56,745 nt of DNA from an uncultured Lachnospiraceae bacterium (lineage in GTDB: Bacteria; Bacillota; Clostridia; Lachnospirales; Lachnospiraceae), in NCBI GenBank assembly GCA_910585075.1, contig CAJUED010000015.1, positions 1 through 56,745 of the forward strand. Direction: 5' to 3'. The notes under the pieces are model-generated. The model did no database searches, was not told where the DNA came from, and worked only from the letters and a program-made list of their open reading frames with translations. This document shows, piece by piece, positions 47,113-55,216 of the stretch (positions within the stretch are counted from its first letter, which is position 1; every line of letters starts with the position of its first letter). Both the position numbers and the translations under genes were made by a program.

Positions 47113-49176
47113 TCACTTTTTCCCAAGAACTTTGTTCTTGGGAACTTTGTTCTTGGAACCTTTTTTCTTGTGAATATTCCGAATGACTCGGTCCTTCTTT
47201 TGACTGACCTGGTCGTTTCCGGTTGCGTTATTCTTATTGCTTGCTACTCTCTTACTAAATTTACTTGCAGTTTTATTTGTGCTTTTATCTTTGCTTTTAT
47301 TTTTGTCACTCTCTGTTATCCGCCTGCCCTTTCCTGAAATATTTTCCGTCCTTCTCGGCCTAATCATACATTTCTCGCTGAATCCGATCAAATCCTCCCG
47401 TCCCGCTTTTATCAGGGCTTCCCGGACCAGTTCATAATTTTCCGGGTTCCGGTATTGAATCAGAGCCCGCTGCATATTTTTCTCGTGAGGATTTTTGCAC
47501 ACATACACCTTCTCGCCTGTTGCAGGGTCTATTCCGGTATAATACATCACCGTGGAAAGTGTGGAGGGTGTGGGGTAAAAGTCCTGTACCTGCTCAGGCA
47601 TATATCCCCAGTCCCGCAGATACTCCGCAAGGGCAACCGCCTCCTTCAATGTGGAGCCCGGATGGGAGGACATAAGATAAGGCACCAGAAACTGTTTTTT
47701 ACCCAGCTTCTGATTGATGCCGTTATATTTCGCCACAAATCTGTCGTATACATCCCGCCCCGGCTTTCCCATTCTCTTAAGGACCGGCCTGGAAATGTGC
47801 TCAGGCGCAACTTTAAGCTGCCCGCTTACATGATGCTCTACCAGCTCCCGAAAAAAGGTATCGCCGGTATCGCTTCTATCTGCCAGCAGATAGTCAAACC
47901 GGATTCCCGAGCGGATGAACACCTTCTTTACCCCCGGAAGGGCCCGCAGTTTTCGAAGTAGCGCAAGGTAATCCTGATGGCTCACGTACAAATTTTTACA
48001 GGGCCCCGGATACAAACATTGTCTTTCCTTACAGACACCGCACTTTAGCTGTTTTTCACAGGAGGGATGCCGGAAATTGGCGGTGGGGCCGCCCACGTCA
48101 TGGATATAACCCTTAAAATCCGGGTCTTTTATCATTTCTTCCGCCTCTTTTAAGATGGAATCATGGCTTCTCACCTGCACAATCCTGCCCTGGTGAAAGG
48201 TCAGGGCACAGAAATTGCAGCCCCCAAAGCACCCTCTGTTGCTGATTAAGGAAAATTTCACCTCCGAAAGGGCCGGTACGCCCCCCTTTTCCTCATAGGA
48301 AGGGTGATAATTCCGCTCATAAGGCAGGGCGTAAATGTCATCCATTTCTTCCGTGGTGAGAGGTTCCTGGGGCGGATTCTGCACCACATAAAGTCCTTTG
48401 GGATATTCCTCCACAAGGGTTTTTCCCGTAAAAGGGTCCGTATTTTGATACTGTATCTGAAAGCTCTCAGCATATTTCTCAGGCTTTTCCACCATTTCCT
48501 CATAGGATGGCAGGCAAATGGCATTGTAGGCCTCCTCCTCCGCTCCTGTAATCCCGGAAATATCTTTTGTCTTATAGACAGTTCCGGGAATAAAGCAGAT
48601 ATCCTTTACATCAATGCCGCTCTCTAAAGCATCTGCAATTTCCACTATGGAGCGCTCCCCCATACCATAGGAAATAAGGTCCGCCTGACTGTCCAGTAAA
48701 ATGGAGCGTTTCAGGGAATTACTCCAATAATCGTAGTGGGCCAGCCGCCTTAAGCTGGCCTCTATCCCGCCGATAATAACCGGAACATCCTTATATTTTT
48801 TCCGAATCAGATTCCCATAGACAACCGTTGCATGGTCCGGACGCTTTCCCATAACGCCTCCCGGCGTATAGGCATCCTGAGAGCGCCTTTTTTTAGACAC
48901 ATAGTAATGGTTTACCATGGAATCCATATTGCCCCCTGATATCAGAAAGCCCAGCCTTGGCCTTCCCAATATGGCAATACTGTTTTCATCCCGCCAGTCG
49001 GGCTGGGAAATAATCCCCACCTGGTAACCGTGGGCCTCCAAGACGCGGCTGATAATAGCGTGACCAAAGGAAGGATGATCCACATAGGCATCCCCAATCA
49101 CATAAACAAAATCCAGCTGCTTAATTCCCCTCTCCAGCATGTCCTGTCCGGAAATCGGTAAAAATCCTTTTCCCAA
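47113..49176 (-). CDS. YgiQ-family radical SAM protein
   Basis: A 687-residue protein from a TTG start eight bases after GGAGG. It opens FLPISGQDMLERG with VYVIGDAYVDHPSFGHAI, and the radical SAM cluster cysteines are in NRGCFGGCNFCALTFHQGR near residue 310; further cysteines lie in EKQLKCGVCKERQCLYPGPC. The family's function is unknown. After residue 620 comes a Lys/Asn/Ser-rich tail. The last codons contain two copies of a 15-bp repeat and a 9-bp hairpin (CCCAAGAAC/GTTCTTGGG). Confidence 0.93.
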   Translation of the reverse strand: MGKGFLPISGQDMLERGIKQLDFVYVIGDAYVDHPSFGHAIISRVLEAHGYQVGIISQPDWRDENSIAILGRPRLGFLISGGNMDSMVNHYYVSKKRRSQDAYTPGGVMGKRPDHATVVYGNLIRKKYKDVPVIIGGIEASLRRLAHYDYWSNSLKRSILLDSQADLISYGMGERSIVEIADALESGIDVKDICFIPGTVYKTKDISGITGAEEEAYNAICLPSYEEMVEKPEKYAESFQIQYQNTDPFTGKTLVEEYPKGLYVVQNPPQEPLTTEEMDDIYALPYERNYHPSYEEKGGVPALSEVKFSLISNRGCFGGCNFCALTFHQGRIVQVRSHDSILKEAEEMIKDPDFKGYIHDVGGPTANFRHPSCEKQLKCGVCKERQCLYPGPCKNLYVSHQDYLALLRKLRALPGVKKVFIRSGIRFDYLLADRSDTGDTFFRELVEHHVSGQLKVAPEHISRPVLKRMGKPGRDVYDRFVAKYNGINQKLGKKQFLVPYLMSSHPGSTLKEAVALAEYLRDWGYMPEQVQDFYPTPSTLSTVMYYTGIDPATGEKVYVCKNPHEKNMQRALIQYRNPENYELVREALIKAGREDLIGFSEKCMIRPRRTENISGKGRRITESDKNKSKDKSTNKTASKFSKRVASNKNNATGNDQVSQKKDRVIRNIHKKKGSKNKVPKNKVLGKK
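47127..47156. repeat. Direct 15-bp repeat and hairpin at the end of the YgiQ gene
   Basis: GAACTTTGTTCTTGG occurs twice in tandem, and CCCAAGAAC/GTTCTTGGG can fold. It encodes the repeated Lys/Asn tail (NKV-type) before the stop. No T run follows. Confidence 0.65.
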
Positions 49177-49252
49177 TCAAATTTCCTCCTCTGCCCTGTC
49201 CTTGCGCTGCTTCAAACGAATATTCCACATCAACTCGCCGTGAAAAAGCATA

Positions 49253-49900
49253 TCATAAAACAATATCATAATAATCGTTGATAAAATAATCCGCCAGTCT
49301 CTTTTTTTCCTGCTCCTGATAAACGGAAAATGCATCTGCAACGGCGCAGACCTTCATCCCGGCCGCCTTTCCGGCCATAATACCGGGAACGATATCCTCA
49401 AACACCAGGCATTTATCAGGCGAAACCTTACACTGCCGGGCCGCCTCCAGATAAACATCCGGAGCAGGCTTTCCCTTGTTCACATCACAACCGGTTACAA
49501 TGGTATCAAAATAGTCTAAAATCCCATGGACGCCCATGACGTTTTCCACCAGCTGTCTTGAGTTGCTGGTGGCAATCCCCATTCTGATCCCTGTTTCCCG
49601 GCAATGCTCCACAAACTCTCTGACTCCGTCCTTTAAGGGCACCTGATGGGTATATTTATCCCATGCCATCCGGTTCCAGTCCTCCTTAATCTGCTCCACC
49701 GTATCCGGTATCCCAAATTTTTCCTTGAAAAAACATGCTGTCTCCGAAAAGCTCATGCCTCCAATTTCATCCTGAAGCCCCTCCGGCAAAAGAATATGAA
49801 ATCTGCCCAGATACTCCACGTCAATCTCTCTCCAAATCCACATGGAATCCACCAGTGAACCGTCCAAATCAAACAATACCGCTTCTATATTTTTCAGCAT
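49253..49900 (-). CDS. HAD-superfamily phosphatase (beta-phosphoglucomutase-like)
   Basis: A 215-residue HAD hydrolase, subfamily IA. Motif 1 is DLDGSLVDSM, a helical cap follows, motif 2 is GIATSNSRQLV, the motif 3 lysine is in NKGKPAPDVYLEA, and motif 4 is VFEDIVPGIMAGKAAG. The substrate may be a sugar phosphate, but motifs alone do not decide it. Its start overlaps the upstream RsuA-family gene by seven bases. Confidence 0.9.
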   Translation of the reverse strand: MLKNIEAVLFDLDGSLVDSMWIWREIDVEYLGRFHILLPEGLQDEIGGMSFSETACFFKEKFGIPDTVEQIKEDWNRMAWDKYTHQVPLKDGVREFVEHCRETGIRMGIATSNSRQLVENVMGVHGILDYFDTIVTGCDVNKGKPAPDVYLEAARQCKVSPDKCLVFEDIVPGIMAGKAAGMKVCAVADAFSVYQEQEKKRLADYFINDYYDIVL

Positions 49901-50640
49901 AAATCTGCAACCTCTTTCTCTGTCAGTTCCCGTATCTGTCCCTCCCGGAGATTCTCATCCAACATGAGCGTTCCCATGGAAAGGCGTTTTAAATAAATCA
50001 CCTTAGCCCCCACCGCCTGAAACATCCGCTTCACCTGGTGGTACTTTCCCTCTGTGATGGTGATAAAATATGTATTTTCTTCATCTGCCACGGAAACCTT
50101 TGCCGGAAGTGTCACTTCATTTTCTCCTATGGCCACTCCATCCGTAAGCAATGTTAAGCCTTCCTCCCCTACGGGCCTGTCCGTTCTTACAAGATAGGTT
50201 TTGGGCACATGCTTTTTGGGAGAAAGCAGCCTGTGCGCCAGCTCCCCGTCGTTGGTAAGCAGCAAAAGTCCTACCGTATCCTTGTCAAGCCGTCCCACCG
50301 GGAAAATATCTTTTACCGGCACCGTGATATCCTCCGCCGCCATGCCTTCTTCCCTGGACTGCTCCCTCAGCCGTTCCCTTAACAAATCCAGGACGGTTTT
50401 ATCTTTTTTGTCAAAAGTAGCCGAAACCACTCCCGGAGGCTTGTTCATCATATAGTACACATAGGGCCGGTAGCGGTACTCCTTTCCACAGTACCGAATC
50501 ACCACAGTATTCTCATCCACCTGCATCTCCGGTTTTACAGCCTTAACGCCATCCACCAAAACCTGTCCCTTTGTGATGTACGCCTTTACCTTGCTCCTGG
50601 AGCCTATATTCATTTCGCATAATAATCTGTCAAGTCTCAT
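49894..50640 (-). CDS. RsuA-family rRNA pseudouridine synthase
   Basis: A 248-residue synthase with an N-terminal S4 domain (MRLDRLLCEMNIGSRSKVKAYITKGQ) and the catalytic motif PVGRLDKDTVGLLLLTNDGELAHRLLSPK. The end has EGKYHQVKRMFQAVGAKV, followed by LKRLSMG. The RsuA/RluB/RluE/RluF target cannot be told. No good ribosome site precedes either possible ATG (the other is four codons upstream). The divergent YlbJ-like gene starts 35 bases away. Confidence 0.92.
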   Translation of the reverse strand: MRLDRLLCEMNIGSRSKVKAYITKGQVLVDGVKAVKPEMQVDENTVVIRYCGKEYRYRPYVYYMMNKPPGVVSATFDKKDKTVLDLLRERLREQSREEGMAAEDITVPVKDIFPVGRLDKDTVGLLLLTNDGELAHRLLSPKKHVPKTYLVRTDRPVGEEGLTLLTDGVAIGENEVTLPAKVSVADEENTYFITITEGKYHQVKRMFQAVGAKVIYLKRLSMGTLMLDENLREGQIRELTEKEVADLC

Positions 50641-50675
50641 AAACATTATCATAACATAAAAAGGAAAACACGCCT

Positions 50676-51776
50676 ATGATGAAAGCAAAATTTTCTTCCC
50701 ATAAACCAAATTTGCATAAATTTTATTTACGTAAATTTCATTTAGATAAATATTATTCACATAAGCTTTATTCTTATAAGGTTTATTTTTATACCCTTCT
50801 CGCCCTGATTCTCACCGCGATTATCCTGACCTTCCCAGCTGACTGCCTTACGTTTGCTTTAAATGGCTTAAATCTCTGGTTTGAGAGAATGATTCCAACC
50901 CTTTTTCCCTTTATGGTGCTCTCCGGAATGATGATTCGCATGAATCTCACGGATTCCTTTGTGAAAGTATTAAATCCCATCCTTGGAAGGTTATTCCGAC
51001 TGAAATCCTCCTGTATTTACGGAATGGTCATTGGCTTTTTGTGCGGTTTTCCCATGGGCGCACACGTAACCGCCCAGCTCTATGAAAAGAAACAGATTTC
51101 CAGGGCAGAGGCCTCCCTTTTACTTGCCTTCTGCAATAACATAGGCCCGGTATATTTTTTAAGCTTTGTGCTTCCCACCCTCTCCATTGAGAAAGCTGTC
51201 CCTTTTCTTTTTGGAATGTACGGCCTGCCCTTCTTTTACGGACTTTTCCTGCGTTACACGGTTTATCAGGATATAGATTGCGTCCATTTGCAGACTAGCC
51301 AGCTTCACAAACGCCATGGTTCCCTGAAAGGCGGCGCATTACTCAGCTCCTGCCCCGGCTCGCTCCCCGCCCAGCCCGCCGTCAATCTGCTTGCCGCCCT
51401 GGACGAGTCCGTTTTTCATTCCCTTTACAGCATTGCCAAGCTTGGGGGCTACATGATTTTTTTCAATCTTCTGTTCATTGTCCCCACCCTGGCCGCTGAA
51501 TTTCTTCATTTGCCTGAGTCCCATTCCGGGCTGCTTGTGGGAATCACCGGCTGTCTTCTTGAGATTACCGGCGGCATCAGAACCCTTGGGGATAAGGCTC
51601 CCTTTCTGGTTTTATGCATCCTTCCATTTGGAGGGGTATCCTGCATTGCCCAGACCTACAGCATGATAAAAAATACGAACCTTTCCATCGCGGAATATGT
51701 GATGCATAAAATGATCCTCACCGCCATCACGGTTTTCTATTATCTCTTAGGAGTAAAATTATCATTTTTGCCATAA
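50676..51776 (+). CDS. YlbJ-like nucleoside-recognition-type membrane protein
   Basis: A 366-residue polytopic membrane protein with about nine helices. It carries the Gate/nucleoside-recognition style blocks NLWFERMIPTLFPFMVLSGM, GFLCGFPMGAHVTAQLYEKKQISRAEA and AFCNNIGPVYFLSFV, as in YlbJ of spore formers. In Bacillus YlbJ acts in sporulation; a sporulation role here is inference. The N-terminal 40 residues are an unusual pentapeptide repeat. Its last 50 bases overlap the 3' end of the amidase gene on the other strand. Confidence 0.82.
   Translation: MMKAKFSSHKPNLHKFYLRKFHLDKYYSHKLYSYKVYFYTLLALILTAIILTFPADCLTFALNGLNLWFERMIPTLFPFMVLSGMMIRMNLTDSFVKVLNPILGRLFRLKSSCIYGMVIGFLCGFPMGAHVTAQLYEKKQISRAEASLLLAFCNNIGPVYFLSFVLPTLSIEKAVPFLFGMYGLPFFYGLFLRYTVYQDIDCVHLQTSQLHKRHGSLKGGALLSSCPGSLPAQPAVNLLAALDESVFHSLYSIAKLGGYMIFFNLLFIVPTLAAEFLHLPESHSGLLVGITGCLLEITGGIRTLGDKAPFLVLCILPFGGVSCIAQTYSMIKNTNLSIAEYVMHKMILTAITVFYYLLGVKLSFLP
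50700..50789. repeat. Six tandem 15-bp repeats at the start of the YlbJ-like gene
   Basis: Units such as CATAAATTTTATTTA and CGTAAATTTCATTTA encode HK-x-x-x pentapeptides (HKFYL, RKFHL, DKYYS, HKLYS, YKVYF). Period 15 keeps the frame. The first unit is the most diverged. Confidence 0.75.
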
Positions 51777-53133
51777 AATACGACAGAAGGATAATGAAAA
51801 TCACAATCAGCGCAATCAAACTGCCCGCCAGCAGTGTGTGGGTTCTGTCTGCGGCTTCGTTCTCCAAAACAGCACGCTCTCCCTTGGCGCTGTTATTTTC
51901 AACAGCTTCCGCATTTTTATTATTTGAATTTTCGGTATCTGAATCCTCAATATCCGAATCCTCAATATCAGGATTTTTGCTGTCCGAGCTTTCATGATTG
52001 AAATCCTCACCAGCATCCTGCATGCCTTCCGGCGTTTTCTCCGGTTCTTTCGGTTCTTTTTCTTCAAAAGGCCCAATCGTAATCATATTGCTCTCCGCAA
52101 ACACATCAAATCCATTGTAGGCAGCGGCCCTCAGCTCCACTTCCTCCCCCATTGGAATTGTAACCTGAAAGCTGTGACTCTTTGCAGACCGGTTCCATCC
52201 ATCAGGCCTTGGCCACTCCTCCAGGGGATAGTAGGTATTGCCGCCGTCCGTACTGTAGCAATAGTATAAAATATAGCTGTCCTCATCCTCCGCTTCCATA
52301 TAAATGCTTACCTCACCTGTGGATTCATCCGCCTTTTCCACTTCAATCTTACACAAATTCGGCTCCGACTTATCCGGTCTCACAATTTCTTTCGGAATTG
52401 CCGTCTCCGGGACAGGATAATCCCCATAATCCACCCCTAAAATCTCTGATTTCAGCTGAAAATACTGTGCCGCCACTGTGGCGTCCAGACGTCCTAATTC
52501 TCTTAATTGCTCATCTCCCTGCTGATAAAATTCCTTATCCTTCTCATGATCCATATGACAGTGCTCAATCAATACGGCGGGAATATCCTCAAGGGTACAG
52601 TATCTCAAAATGCCGTAATAATTTTCACCTCTGTCGTTCAGCCTGGTCTTGATTCCTCTCGGATAAATCCCCAGCTCCGTGAGAGCCTGTAGCTCCATTT
52701 GGGCAAAGGAATATCCCTTTGCATAATACACCCCTTCCGTCGGCACCCATATTTCAGAGCCATACAGGGAATGGGAAATAGAAGAATTGAAATGAAGGCA
52801 AAATAAAAAATCCGCATTTTTCTCCCCTGCAAATGCTGCCCTGTCCTTTATAGACATGTCCTGGTCCCCCTGACGGGTCAGATAGACCTCCACATTTTCA
52901 TATTTTTCCAATTCCTCTTTCATCGCCCTGGCAACTGTCATGGTCAGTTCTTTTTCCATGTAGCCGTCATACATGGCTCCTTCCTTCTCGCCACCGTGGC
53001 CTGGGTCTATCACAATCACCAGCGCATTATCCGGCTGGGCCGACACATTTAAACTAAAAAAATGAAATCCTGACCACAAAGTAAATAAAACAATGGAAAG
53101 CATTCTCCATACTTTTAGCAAATTATTTTTCAT
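51727..53133 (-). CDS. N-acetylmuramoyl-L-alanine amidase, membrane-anchored
   Basis: Cuts the bond between muramic acid and the stem peptide. The 468-residue protein has an N-terminal signal or anchor (MLSIVLFTLWSGFHFFSL), an Amidase_3 domain at about 40-230 with zinc ligands in IDPGHGG, the Glu of GYMEKEL, CLHFNSS and the catalytic Glu in VLIEHCHMD, and then a beta-sandwich segment (YYCYSTDGGNTYYPLEEWPR). A low-complexity acidic Asp/Glu/Ser/Asn stretch and a C-terminal helix LIALIVIFIILLSYFMA follow. The two membrane segments would hold it at the cell surface. Confidence 0.92.
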   Translation of the reverse strand: MKNNLLKVWRMLSIVLFTLWSGFHFFSLNVSAQPDNALVIVIDPGHGGEKEGAMYDGYMEKELTMTVARAMKEELEKYENVEVYLTRQGDQDMSIKDRAAFAGEKNADFLFCLHFNSSISHSLYGSEIWVPTEGVYYAKGYSFAQMELQALTELGIYPRGIKTRLNDRGENYYGILRYCTLEDIPAVLIEHCHMDHEKDKEFYQQGDEQLRELGRLDATVAAQYFQLKSEILGVDYGDYPVPETAIPKEIVRPDKSEPNLCKIEVEKADESTGEVSIYMEAEDEDSYILYYCYSTDGGNTYYPLEEWPRPDGWNRSAKSHSFQVTIPMGEEVELRAAAYNGFDVFAESNMITIGPFEEKEPKEPEKTPEGMQDAGEDFNHESSDSKNPDIEDSDIEDSDTENSNNKNAEAVENNSAKGERAVLENEAADRTHTLLAGSLIALIVIFIILLSYFMAKMIILLLRDNRKP

Positions 53134-53247
53134 AAAGCTCCTTTGTTCGGCAGCCAATACTCTTTCTTACGGACTTTGCCGCAGCGCGCAAAGTTTCGGG
53201 CCGAACTGTTTCTGGCAGCATACTTTAGCCGACATATTTTTTGACAG

Positions 53248-53274
53248 AAAAAGCAGAGACCCAGTAGTCCCTGC
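53248..53274 (-). terminator. Terminator between coiled-coil gene and amidase gene
   Basis: GCAGGGAC and GTCTCTGC form an 8-bp stem (one G-T); on the minus strand TTTTTC follows. It ends the topoisomerase-rsmD-coaD-coiled-coil unit before the amidase gene. Confidence 0.75.
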
Positions 53275-53371
53275 CATCCGTTAACTTGCTCACTATGAGT
53301 GTACATCAATCATTCACTTATCTATAAGACTGTACATCACATATAATATTTCACAAATATTTCCTAATTAT

Positions 53372-54001
53372 TTATAATAAGTCTAAATTCAGATTTTCAC
53401 CGCCACCGGCGCTGCCGTCCCCGGTATCGCCCGTTTCATCCACTCCCAGATATTCATCCACCTCCGGGGGATTCAATTCTACACGGTTGGCATTTATCAC
53501 ATCACTGTAGTGATTCAAAGCCCCAATAAAACTGTCATAGTGATCCTTTGTGGTCCGCATGGTCTGGCTTATCAGCGTATCAACATTGGCAAGAATATCA
53601 TCCGTATATTGCATGGCCGCCATACGCATATTGTTTGCCTCCATGGTTGCATTGTCTAAAATCTCCTGGGCCTGCTGGGTGGCCATCTTCACCACTTCAT
53701 TTGCCTGGGCGTAAGCCTGCTGCATAATCTCATGCTCATTGATCAGCTCATTGGTGTGAATTGTGGCTTCATTTACAAGCGCTTCCGCCTTGGCACGGGC
53801 GTCGTTTAAGATAGCTTCCTTATTGCTGATGATTTTCTGGTATCGTTTTATCTCATCCGGCGTTTTCATGCGCAGCTCCCGCAGAAGCTCATCAATCTCC
53901 TCCTTGTTTACAATAATCTTGGTGTTAGAGAGAGGCTGATATTTGCAACCGTCAATGTATTCTTCAATTTCATCAATTAACTGTTCGATTCTGCTGCTCA
54001 T
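53372..54001 (-). CDS. DivIVA-like coiled-coil protein, unknown function
   Basis: A 209-residue protein that is largely helical. From about 55 to 150 it has long heptad-type sequence rich in Ala, Glu and Gln (KAEALVNEATIHTNELINEH, TQQAQEILDNATMEANNMRM), with a Gly/Asp-rich disordered tail after residue 185. Such proteins are often labelled ATPase subunit H-like or DivIVA-like; there is no P-loop. It follows coaD by 14 bases, a conserved order in Clostridia. Confidence 0.75.
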   Translation of the reverse strand: MSSRIEQLIDEIEEYIDGCKYQPLSNTKIIVNKEEIDELLRELRMKTPDEIKRYQKIISNKEAILNDARAKAEALVNEATIHTNELINEHEIMQQAYAQANEVVKMATQQAQEILDNATMEANNMRMAAMQYTDDILANVDTLISQTMRTTKDHYDSFIGALNHYSDVINANRVELNPPEVDEYLGVDETGDTGDGSAGGGENLNLDLL

Positions 54002-54015
54002 AGACTTTCCTCGCT

Positions 54016-54507
54016 TTATTTTTGCTCAAACCCAAATTTCTGATATACGAGATTGGCTACAAAGTCAGGCACACACATGGAAATATCCCCATTAAAGCTT
54101 GCTATTTCCTTTACGCTGGAGGAACTAAGATATGCATATTCAAGACTGGTCGTCAAAAACACCGTATCTAAATCCCCATCTGAGAGTTTTACATTGGTCT
54201 GTGCATTCTGGAGCTCGTATTCAAAGTCCGTAATGGCACGCAATCCTCTGATGACCACATGAACATCTCTGGATTTGGCATAATCCACCAAAAGCCCGCT
54301 GAATGATTCCACCTTAACATTGGGAATGTCCCTGACTGCTTCCTGTAATATCTTAACACGTTCCTCCACGGAAAACAATGGAGTCTTTAGCTTATTATTC
54401 AAAACACTGACCGTTAATTCATCGAATATTTTCGCGGCCCTCTTAATCACATCCAAATGCCCATAGGTGACAGGGTCAAAGCTTCCCGGGTAAATTGCTG
54501 TTTTCAT
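54016..54507 (-). CDS. coaD: Phosphopantetheine adenylyltransferase
   Basis: Makes dephospho-CoA from 4'-phosphopantetheine and ATP in coenzyme A synthesis. The 163-residue protein starts MKTAIYPGSFDPVTYGHLDV with the GxFxPxTxGH motif, then NNKLKTPLFSVEERVKIL, and the YLSSSSVKEIASFNGD end motif. The start is set by GGAG seven bases upstream; longer starts do not fit the family. Confidence 0.97.
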   Translation of the reverse strand: MKTAIYPGSFDPVTYGHLDVIKRAAKIFDELTVSVLNNKLKTPLFSVEERVKILQEAVRDIPNVKVESFSGLLVDYAKSRDVHVVIRGLRAITDFEYELQNAQTNVKLSDGDLDTVFLTTSLEYAYLSSSSVKEIASFNGDISMCVPDFVANLVYQKFGFEQK

Positions 54508-54560
54508 AATAATCTCCATTCTTGCCGGCATCCGTAAATTTGGGCACCGGCACAAGTTTT

Positions 54561-55109
54561 TCAAGCCTTCTTAATAAACACATGTTTGTTTGTCTTGTAC
54601 TTCTTTTCCTTCACAATCTCATATCCCTGTTCTTCCAGAAAAGGAAGTTTCTTGTCTCTCTCCGCCTCCAGTATCAGAACCGTGTTCTCCGTCACATAAG
54701 GCTGGCCCGAGAGCAGTCCAAAAACCTGCTCCTCATATCCTGCCTGGTAAGGAGGGTCGATAAAGACAAAATCCACTTCTTTCTCATGTATCATGGACAG
54801 GGCGGTAAAAACATCCTGTTTCAGCAGTGTAGCATCATTGGAAAATTTTGTAAAGGTAAGATTTCTCTCTATGCAGGAAATCGGTTCCTTTCCATTTTCC
54901 ACAAAGTAGGCATGGGAAGCTCCTCTGCTTAGAGCTTCAATCCCAATTCCCCCGCTTCCCGCAAACAAATCCACAAAAGTGCATCCGGGAATATCCCACT
55001 GTATCATATTAAATAACGTTTCCTTGATTCTGTCCGTTGTAGGCCTTGTTCCCGGCCCCTCCGGCGTCCGCAGCTGCAGGCTCCTGGCCTTTCCCGCTAT
55101 AACACGCAT
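54561..55109 (-). CDS. rsmD: 16S rRNA (guanine966-N2)-methyltransferase RsmD
   Basis: Methylates G966 of 16S rRNA. The 182-residue Rossmann methyltransferase has the N-terminal MRVIAGKARSLQL and TRPTTDRIKETLFNM, the SAM-binding FVDLFAGSGGIGIEALSRGA, and the catalytic DPPY in VFIDPPYQAGYE. The start follows AAGGATG by five bases; an upstream extension of 34 codons does not fit the family. The order rsmD-coaD is typical. Confidence 0.96.
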   Translation of the reverse strand: MRVIAGKARSLQLRTPEGPGTRPTTDRIKETLFNMIQWDIPGCTFVDLFAGSGGIGIEALSRGASHAYFVENGKEPISCIERNLTFTKFSNDATLLKQDVFTALSMIHEKEVDFVFIDPPYQAGYEEQVFGLLSGQPYVTENTVLILEAERDKKLPFLEEQGYEIVKEKKYKTNKHVFIKKA

Positions 55110-55216
55110 TTTTTCATCCTTCCCGTCATGCCCCTTCAGCAGCACAAACATCCCAATGTGAAGCTTGAAATCACTTAGCGAGGTATTTTCGAGCTTAGTG
55201 ATTTCCTTCACACTTA

